Shown: positions 56,700 to 64,000 of the stretch, piece by piece
Layout of the letters: every line of letters begins with the position of its first letter
Numbering within the stretch: position 1 is the stretch's first letter
From: Kingdonia uniflora
Taxonomy: Eukaryota; Streptophyta; Magnoliopsida; Ranunculales; Circaeasteraceae
Direction: 5' to 3'
NCBI GenBank assembly: GCA_014058105.1
Contig: JACGCM010000715.1
Location: 3,348,001-3,412,000, forward strand
Length of the DNA stretch: 64,000 bases
Position numbers and translations under genes: made by a program
The notes under the pieces: model-generated
What the model was told of the DNA's origin: nothing
The model's database searches: none
Seen by the model: only the letters and a program-made list of their open reading frames with translations

Positions 56700-57940
56700 C
56701 ATATAGAATAGGCAAAACAAAGAAGGGAATTTATGCGCTTAACAATCTAACATTACAAGTAGAACTAGTAAAACTACTGACAGATTACAACAAGTAAAAC
56801 TGACATCAATTGTGAATGTTATAAGTAATGATCCAACAATTGCTTAACAATCTAACATCCACAACTAGTACAACTACTGAAAAATTACAAGTAATGATCC
56901 AACTGTAGAACTACTGAAAAATTACAAGTAATGATCAAGCTGAAAAATTACAAGTAGAACTGTAGAACTACTGAAAAAATACATCTCAATAATCCATCAC
57001 AATAATCTCAAGTGTAAAGATACCCAAATCAATAAAATTGATGATAAGCCAAATCATTAAAACTTAAGATACCCAAATCAATAAAATTGATGATTCCCAA
57101 ATAAGTAAAAGTCAGATATCCAAATCAGTAAACTCAAGATACCCAAATCAGTAAAACTTAAGAAAGAGAAAGAGTACTTCTCAGAGAGAGACCAAGTCAA
57201 GATAGATTGAATATGAACTTGTTAGATGAATCTGCAGCAAAAAACACACAAACTTGTTAGTTAAATCATGAATATAGATAAAGAGGAAGAAGGGAGAGAG
57301 AAATTGACTTAGGGTTGATTTTTTGTAGAAGAAACTTACAAAGATTTTTGTAGATGAAATCTGAACTTGTTACAAAGATGTGTTCTTCAAAGAAATCTGA
57401 AATCGACTTGTTACAAAGAAATTTGAAATCTGAAATCGACTTGTTACAAAGAAATCTGAAATCTGAAATCGATTTGTTACAAAGATGTGCTCTTCAAAGA
57501 AAACTTGTTACAAAGATGGGTTTTCATCATGTATGGAATTGGAGTAATGGAGGAAGACAAGTTTTCATCAAAAAGTTATGTGATATTTATGTGGAGAGAG
57601 GCTGTTTAATCGATTTGGGGAAAGAGGCTGGAGGTAGTGAACTAAGAGAAGTAGGTTTTGAAGACTTATGTGATATTTATATAGAGGCTAGGGTAGAGAA
57701 GAGAACTAGGTTTTCTAAAAAATTCCTAAACTACCCATATTCTTATCTAAATATTGCATTTAAATAAACAGGTTCGCGGGTCAACCCGGAACTGAGACTA
57801 GTGAACCCGAACCTGACCTGCTTCCTAAACGGGTTAGCCGGGTCAACCTGATTTGACCCGAAACCCATAAAAGTTAAACCCAAACCCGCGAAATTTAGGT
57901 TGGGTTCGTGTCGGGTTAACGGGTTCGGGTCAAATTGCAA
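56700..57940. repeat. hAT right-side non-coding zone with repeats
   Basis: It contains repeats of ACTGAAAAATTACAAGTA (56877-56980), of GATACCCAAATCA(A/G)TAAAA (57017-57160), and of AAATCTGAAATCGACTTGTTACAAAG (57356-57510, about four copies; not a real gene although open). It ends in the GGGTC-rich right subterminal zone. It probably holds the transposase promoter. Confidence 0.65.
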
Positions 57941-58033
57941 GCCCTAGTCGCAGCGAACTTCCAAAGTTCGCACGGTATTTTGAAGTCCAAAACTTCAATA
58001 AATAAAGCCACGTAAGCAGAGCCCAAACCCAAC

Positions 58034-58516
58034 TGTTAGAGCTGTAGTAGCATATTTCCCATGTTCGATAAGAATAAGCCAGCATAACATAGTCGAAGTA
58101 AGCTCAACATTCGAGAAGATGCCACGTCTACAACCAAAAGTCCTCGACCTACTAAAAGTAGCCGTTATGCGTAGTCAAAGAGAGTCGTCAAAGATCTGTA
58201 AAGTTAGCCCACTACCCCCGAAATAGGAAACTGTTTTTCTTTTTGTAAACTGCCTGTATCTACTATAAATACTGGCAGATAATAGGTTATTCAGATCCGC
58301 AACTTTACTATTCATTCTTCCTTATTGTACTTTCACACAACAAATTGTAATAACAAGCAACCTATTGGATTTTACATTAAAATCTTCCTCGAGGTCATGG
58401 CTTTTCTCAGCCTTTAATGAGTTTTCACATAAAATCTTATTCATTTAAGCTTATTATTGCACATCCTTACTAAAAGTATTGGCGAAGATTATCCTCTTGG
58501 AAAACATGCCATTACA
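58034..58516 (+). repeat. 5' LTR of Tat-type element
   Basis: 483 bp, TGTTAGAGCTGTAG to GCCATTACA. A TACTATAAATACTGG promoter box lies at about 58260-58274. The 3' LTR is not in the window, so the target duplication cannot be checked. Confidence 0.85.
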
Positions 58517-58518
58517 AT

Positions 58519-58536
58519 TGGCACCGTTTATGGGAA
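58519..58536 (+). promoter_or_regulatory. Primer-binding site, tRNA-Asp type
   Basis: TGGCACCGTTTATGGGAA begins two bases after the LTR. It is one mismatch from TGGCGCCGTT in its first ten bases, the usual Tat/Athila-type site complementary to plant tRNA-Asp (tRNA identity from memory). Confidence 0.65.
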
Positions 58537-58586
58537 GGCTACATTTTTCTTTACCACTGTGATATAAGACAGTCTGATAACAAACA

Positions 58587-60200
58587 TGAATCTCCAAAGT
58601 ACCTCCACTACGTTGAGGAATCACGAGATCAATCCAATACTAGAAATTGTCAATCTACACAGTGCAGTAATTAAACTTCAGAAATAGATGGAGTCTGACC
58701 AAGTTTAAAGGCTTGAAGATCAGCGAATCTATGCCCAGGCTCTTTAAGTTGAGAGAGATGAAAGGAAAAAGGCCTTAGACCAGCAGAGTCGGACACATCA
58801 GAAAGAAATGAAGAATTTTTGAAGAACTCAGGATCGGTTCACTGGCTGACAAACGTCGCCTCCTCGGGCCCAAAGTGATCATCTCTCCAGGGCAACCCAA
58901 GAAGATAACCATCCAAGAGAAGATCGAGTATGAACTTCTCGATCCAAATCCATAAATCCAGATAGAGTTTCTTGACATTTTGGACTTACATCCTCAGCAT
59001 CGACAACCCAAGGAAGTCGACGTACGCGTAATCTAACCCCACCGCCACCGGCAAGACGACCTATCAGAGATCGATTGAGACCTGAAGGACAGGGAGACTT
59101 CGATCCACATGTTGCAGCCGTACCAATTCCTCTGCCACAATTCACTACCTTGGATGACCTAAACAATAGAATCCAAGCCAAAAACTCTGAAATCCTAAGT
59201 CGAAGGTCTACTCTCAATTAAATCGAAACAAATCCCACATCTCCTCATCTCGAAGTTATGCCCATACCGGATAATTTCTACATGCCAAAATTTATTCAGT
59301 ATGCAGGCCTTGCTGACCCTTTCACCCACGTCCGATACTTCAAAGCCACAGTTGGATTGTACTCCAAACTCGACCACATGTTATGCAGATTATTCAACAT
59401 GAGTCTGAAAGAGGAACTGCTCAGATGGTTCTATACTATCCCCAAAGGGTCCATCACTACATTCAGCCAGTTGTAGTGCCTCTTCGAGTCTAATTATGCT
59501 CATGCTATGAAGCGAGAGATAACTGTGGATTCTTTGTTCTTCTTCGAGCAGGGTGTAAAAGAAACACTAGAAAGTTTTTACAAGAGATTCTTACAGGAAA
59601 CAAAAAAAATTGGGAACTCGGATCCCAAGATTATCGTTCCAGCATTTACCTTAGCTCTGCATATCGACTCTAAAGTTTGGGAAGAGCTTACCTTGCATAA
59701 TCCCAGAACGGTGACAGAGATGATTGATGTTGTTAATAACTACATCGAATTAGAACGATCCAAGATGGATAAGATGAAAAGCTCATCTGTTATCCATTCT
59801 CGTGAAATATTTTTATCTCCACCCCAAAAATCAATCCATACCGAAGCACCCAAGCAACGTGGAAGAAATACAAACAATGCCAGAAGAAGAGACAGAAGGC
59901 CAGACAGACCCGTCCCAGTTCTATTTTTAATGATAATAACTTTTTCCATTATCTTACCAATGATAAAGGGAGATGAGTTATATCGAGCAGCACAATAAAT
60001 TATTAATATCCCCAACAAACCTTTATGTCAGTATCACAACGTGCATAGTCACGAAACTAACAACTGCTACTCTCTCATTCAAATTTTTCATCGCATTCTA
60101 TTAGCTGGAAGGCTTCATAATTATGTAGTCGACATTCAAAAGTTCCTCGAAGAAGAAACTAAAAACAAATACGTTGATCAAGAGCAAGGCCAAGGGTAAG
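58587..60200 (+). pseudogene. gypsy gag (Tat-type element)
   Basis: The ATG at 58587 begins MNLQSTSTTLRNHE, followed by a charged N-terminal part broken by stops near 58700-58900. The gag core spans 59258-59998: FYMPKFIQYAGLADPFTHV, KATVGLYSKLDHMLCRLF, LLRWFYTIPKGSI, (stop at 59476) FFEQGVKETLESFYKRFLQ and TVTEMIDVVNNYIELE. A basic stretch follows, then near 60030-60110 a cysteine/histidine tail (CQYHNVHSHETNNCYSL). It has the same plan as the gag fragments at 1-3860. Inactive because of stops. Confidence 0.85.
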
Positions 60201-60317
60201 CTCGCCATCTTTACATGATTAAAATTGAGAAAGGAAGAAAAAGAAAACAAGACAATCGAATTATATCTTGTTACAGAATGACATCCTCAGACAAATCAAC
60301 AAAACTTTTCCCCCAGT

Positions 60318-60760
60318 TTGAGTAAATCAAAGCGTTTGTACTATATTACCTTCGAAGACTGTGATACCATCCATGTCAAGTACCCTCATGATAACCCACT
60401 AGTTATTATGCTTAAAGTAGGACAAGACTACCTACACACACTTCTCGTCGATACAGGAAGCGCCATAAATATTCTGTTCAGAAGGGTAATTGAAGTTTTG
60501 GGACTCAAAGACTCAGTGAAAGCTTTGACAACCACAATCACAAGTTTTAATGGTTCAATAGAATTGGCCATAGGATAAATCACCCTGCCAATTCAAGCGA
60601 GATCAGAAACCACTTTCGTTAAATTCGTGGTCATCGATGTTGAGTCCAAATATTTGAGAATTTTAGGGTGGAGTTGGCTGCATTCGATCAAGACAGTACC
60701 TTCTATATATCATCTGGCATTAAGATTTCTAAAGGCATAACAATTACAGCCAAGCAGTCT
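60318..60760 (+). pseudogene. gypsy aspartic protease (Tat-type element)
   Basis: The frame reads HDNPLVIMLKVGQDYLHTLLVDTGSAINILF, with the catalytic DTGS, then TTTITSFNGSIELAIG, a stop at 60576, and FVVIDVESKYLRILGWSWLH. It would have cut the polyprotein. Broken. Confidence 0.82.
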
Positions 60761-60929
60761 ACAACCAAAGAGTCTACAAAATCAAAGGCAGCCAAGCAGT
60801 TGCACGTATATACAAAAATACCACAACCAACTCTCATACAGTGAAACTTTTCTAGGCATAGCAATTACAGCAGGAAACACCCCCCACATTCGAGCAGCAT
60901 GATATTGAGGTAGTAGATTCCATTAAAAT

Positions 60930-61908
60930 CGATGGGCCCAGGCGTAACACCTTCATCCGCTCCAAGCTGTCATCCGGCGAAAAAGAAAGCATGATTCAGC
61001 TCCTAAAGAAAAATGTCGACATCTTTGCATGGTCTTTCCAAGAGATGCCCGACATCGATCCCTCGATGGCATGCTATAAACTCGACCTCATTCCAAATAG
61101 CAAAGCAGTTGTACAGAAGCGTCAAAATCTGGCTCCATGCCTTCGCGAAGCCGTAAATGAAGAAATTGATAAACTCCTTCGTGTAAGATTCATTCAATAA
61201 GCAAAATATCCAAAATGGGTTTTTAACATAAGTGGCAATCCCAAAGAAGAATGAGAAAATCAGAGTTTGTATTGATTTTACAGAACCCAACAAGTTTATA
61301 TCCAATGATAACTTTTCTCTCCTCCTGATCCCACAATTCCTCAATTTTGTAGCAGGGCACAAACTTATTTCAATGATAGATGCAACATCTGGTTATAATC
61401 AGGTTCCTCTTGCCGAAGAAGATCAGGAAAAGATAACTTTTGTCATAAAAAGAGGTATTTACTGTTACACAGTGATGCCTTTTGGATTAAAGAATGCAGG
61501 AGCCACTTACCAACGGCCTATCACTAAAATATTTAAAGATTATTTAGGTAAAATTATGGAAGTATACGTTGATGATATGATCTGCAAAGCTTGAAGTGTG
61601 AAGATCACTGCAATAACCTCCAAACCATCTTCGATATCCTTCATACCTACCAGATAAAACTCAACCCAGAAAAATGCCAATTTGGTATTGTATCTGGTAA
61701 GTTTCTGGGACACCTAGTTAGTAAAAGAGGAATCAAAATTGATCTGGTACAAATCAAGGCACTTATGGCAATGCCATATCCTCGAACAAAGAAAGATGTA
61801 CAAAAATTTGTTGGCAAGATTGTTGCTCTTTATAGGTTCATCTCCAAGTCATCTGATCGATGCAAACTTCTTTACACCATTCTTCGTGGAAATCCAACTC
61901 TACTGTAA
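60930..61908 (+). pseudogene. gypsy reverse transcriptase (Tat-type element)
   Basis: Three open pieces. 60991-61200 has NVDIFAWSFQEMPDIDPSMACYKL. 61232-61594 has VCIDFTEPNKF, MIDATSGYNQ, CYTVMPFGLKNAGATYQR and EVYVDDMICKA (catalytic YVDD). 61591-61908 has LNPEKCQFGIVSGKFLGHLVSKRGI and VQKFVGKIVALYRFISK. A stop at 61198 and frameshifts around 61595 split the domain; otherwise all motifs are present. Confidence 0.88.
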
Positions 61909-61916
61909 AAAAAATA

Positions 61917-62420
61917 GCCCAAGAAAATTGTTTGGACTCCTGACTGTGAATTGGCTTTCCAAGATCTTAAATGATACTTGGGGCATCCTCCTATAATGAG
62001 TACTCCAGTTGATGGTGAAATATTGATAATGTACTTATCCACAACTAATGATTCCATTAGCTCTGTTCTTATTCGAGAAGACGAAGGTGTAGAAAAACTA
62101 ATCTACTTCATCAGTAAGACTCTCATGCTTGTTGAGAAAAGATATATAACAACCGAAAAATAACTACTCGCCTTGGTCTACAGCTCTAAAAAACTTCGAC
62201 CTTATTTCCAAGCTCATTCTATCAAAATCATTACTAAATATCCTCTCAAACTTGTACTCTCTAAAAAAGAAAAATCTCAAAGAGTTCAGCAATGATCTGT
62301 ATTTCTATGTGAATATAACATCTCCTTCGAGCCTCAAATATCAATCAAAGGACAAGAAGTAGCTGATTTCTTGGCAGATTTTCCAGTCGAAGACCTCGAT
62401 TGGGAAGAACTCGAAGAAGT
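61917..62420 (+). pseudogene. gypsy RNase H (Tat-type element)
   Basis: Reads PPIMSTPVDGEILIMYLSTT, then EKLIYFISKTLMLVEKRY, stop at 62161, LALVYSSKKLRPYF and ISIKGQEVADFLADFPVE. This is the ordinary gypsy RNase H in decayed state. Confidence 0.8.
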
Positions 62421-62439
62421 ATTGGTTGATGACTCAATT

Positions 62440-62964
62440 GCAGAGCCAGATGCATGGTCATGAAACACGGGATAGAAACTCTTCACGGATGGATCTAATG
62501 GACCACGAGGATCAGGAATCGGCATCATTCTCATTACACCATCCAATCATCGCATCGAGAAAGCTATTAAACTTAAATTTTATGCCACCAACAATGAAAT
62601 AGAATATGAAGTTATCATTCATGAACTGGATCTTGCTATAGCACTTGGGACAGAAGAAATAGTTGTATATGTTGACTCCTAATTACTCGTCGTCAATCAT
62701 TACAACAAAATATTCAAGATACCTGGCAAAATGGTTGATTATGTAGCCTTGGTCGAAGAAAAAATGAGCAAATTCAAATCAGTAACAATCTCTTACCTAC
62801 CTCGAGCTGAAAATTGCCACGCTGACTCGTTAGCATACATTGTTGCAATGCTCGAAGACAGTGAAAAGAAAACTTTAGATATCGAGGTTATCGAATATTT
62901 TAGTCTCGATATAAGCTATACAATGCAAATCACTGCTATTAAAGATGAAGACGAAGACAATTGA
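62440..62964 (+). pseudogene. Second, archaeal-type RNase H (Tat-type element)
   Basis: Reads KLFTDGSNGPRGSGIGIIL, NEIEYEVIIHELDLAIALG, VVYVDS then a stop at 62681, VDYVALVEEKMSKFKS and YLPRAENCHADSLAYI. This DGS...E...DS...NxxAD pattern is the additional RNase H typical of the Tat lineage. The acidic residues are mostly kept; the stop makes it inactive. Confidence 0.8.
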
Positions 62965-62989
62965 AGAAGACCTCTTTATGCATACCTCA

Positions 62990-64000
62990 ATTCTAATATC
63001 CTCCCAAGTAACAGAAAAGAGACCCCATCACTCTTGGCCAAATGCCCAAGATTCATAGTTCAAGATAAAATCATCTATCGCATTACAGGAGAAGGACCTC
63101 TTATTGAATGCATCTATCAGAAATAGGCCTAAATAAAAATCAAAGAACTTTACGAAGGGATCTGCACAACTCACATTTTAGGATGATCATTGACCCGGTG
63201 GGAATTTACTCAAGGGTTATATTGGCCGAACATGCTGTAAGACTGCGAAGAATTTGTTCGCAGGTGTTGCAAATGCTAAATCTATGCTCAATAAGTCAAA
63301 AGCCCAACACTCGACTTGCACGTAAGCAATGTCCTCTGGCCATTTAAAAGATAGGGAATCAATATCATTAGACCTTTCCACCCAGTATTGGGAAATCGAA
63401 AATTTGTTCTTGTAGCCACAGACTACTTCACCAAATGGGTCAAAGTAGTTCCTCTATGTCACACTGACAAAAAATAAAGTCATTAAGTTTTTTGAAGGGT
63501 ACATCATAACCAAATTTGGTTGCCCACACATGATGCGATCTGATAACGACAAACAATTCATCAGCAACAAAGTTCTTAGATTCTTCCACAAATACAAAAT
63601 TCAACTATCTACTTCGACACCATGTTGCCCTCAAGGTAACGGACAAGCTAAAGCAATCAACAAAAACATCAAATCAGGACTACGCAAACACTTTGACGAG
63701 AAGAAAGGCAGATGGGTCAATGAATTACTAAGCATTTTATGGGCATACCGGACAACTCCTCGAACATCTCCAGGTTGTACTCCATTTATGATGGCCTTCG
63801 ACACTGAAGTAGTCATACCTTCAGACCTTAATCTACCAAGTGGTTGAAGAAAAAGCACAGATGAGGACAATGAGCTAGTTCTCCTATGGAACCTCAACTG
63901 GATCAAAGAAATATGAGAAAAAACCATCGCAAACTTGGGACGGTACTATAATACACTCAAGAAAGCTTACATTCGAAAGTGATAATTTGGCATTGGCGAC
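62990..64000 (+). pseudogene. gypsy integrase (Tat-type element), runs off the window
   Basis: A decayed HHCC zinc-finger part (63120-63300), then KFVLVATDYFTKWVKVV, a frameshifted stretch, and 63530-63847 with MMRSDNDKQF, PCCPQGNGQAKAINKNI, ILWAYRTTPRTSPGCTPF. The catalytic glutamate expected in GQAEA is lysine here (codon 63650-63652). The frame ends at 63846. The C-terminus and 3' LTR lie beyond the window or are lost. Confidence 0.85.

Larger units (their letters stand above)
52621..57946 (-). mobile_element. hAT-superfamily DNA transposon with terminal inverted repeats and target duplication
   Basis: 5326 bp, flanked by a perfect 8-bp duplication GTCGCAGC (52613-52620 and 57947-57954), the hAT hallmark. 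Ends are imperfect inverted repeats: left TAGGGGTGGCAATTGGG, right (reversed) TAGGGCTTGCAATTTGA. Both subterminal zones (52621-52800 and 57766-57940) are dense in GGGTCGGGT/ACCCGACCC copies, likely transposase-binding repeats. It carries one transposase gene on the minus strand, broken by stops. Confidence 0.93.
58034..64000 (+). mobile_element. Tat-type Ty3/gypsy retrotransposon, 3' end outside window
   Basis: 5' LTR, primer-binding site, gag, protease, RT, RNase H, an extra archaeal-type RNase H, and integrase in gypsy order. The second RNase H is a mark of the plant Tat/Ogre/Retand lineage. Frames are broken repeatedly. The LTR is related to the solo-like LTR at 9571-10096. Confidence 0.9.

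Noticed and set aside
57354..57767. 137-codon frame with repeated KSEIDLLQRN
   Set aside because: Encoded by a ~27-bp tandem repeat within the hAT non-coding side; the only transposase is on the other strand.
1..64000. CRISPR-like arrays, bacterial operons, rRNA, viral insertions
   Set aside because: No regularly spaced identical repeats with unique spacers, no operon structure, no rRNA motifs; all RT-bearing units have LTR-retrotransposon order.

Overview
The window is a stretch of plant (eudicot-type) nuclear chromosome made mostly of transposable elements. The signs are plant LTR-retrotransposon lineages, an intron-containing hAT transposase, a PIF/Harbinger pair, tRNA-type SINEs, and remnants of plant gene families (NAC, tonoplast sugar transporter, LRR receptor kinase, serine carboxypeptidase). 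I see no bacterial operon, CRISPR array, rRNA or free-standing tRNA gene. Species cannot be told from the sequence.

Layout. 1-4430: two head-to-tail degenerate Ty3/gypsy gag regions on the minus strand. 5569-6600: decayed chromovirus-like pol. 6767-9570: truncated PIF/Harbinger transposon abutting a gypsy LTR (9571-10096). 10097-15113: degenerate coding region ending in an intron-containing retroelement-type gene. 15114-16097: deletion-fused Tork-like copia fragment. 16098-23363: full-length Ale-like copia element (target duplication CAAAC). 23364-28440: host-like DNA with local duplications and two adjacent gene fragments (sugar transporter, NAC). 29232-29648: an intact gene for a small secreted/membrane protein, followed by a SINE. 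30049-36128: LRR receptor-kinase fragment split by a full-length Tork-like element (30099-35733, GCAGA). 36189-43360: second Ale-like element, minus strand (TTGAA). 43524-43667: second SINE. 44760-46474: second LRR fragment and a transposon with ~330-bp inverted repeats. 47229-50258: pseudogene copy of the 29232 gene, split by a 2.6-kb LTR element without pol (47532-50175, TTGTG). 50652-51611: intact membrane-protein gene (minus). 52349-52612: carboxypeptidase fragment. 52621-57946: hAT transposon with 8-bp duplications. 58034-64000: 5' LTR through integrase of a Tat-type gypsy element running off the window.

Only two genes look intact and host-like (29232-29648 and 50652-51611). Everything else is mobile DNA, its relics, or broken host genes. 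Target duplications let the insertions be peeled away: LRR fragment lies beside the small membrane-protein gene, and both have a second decayed copy 15-18 kb away, pointing to an old local duplication later filled by elements. None of the retroelements seen keeps an uninterrupted polyprotein, so they appear non-autonomous now. The least explained item is the pol-less LTR element at 47532-50175, whose internal reading frames I do not recognise.
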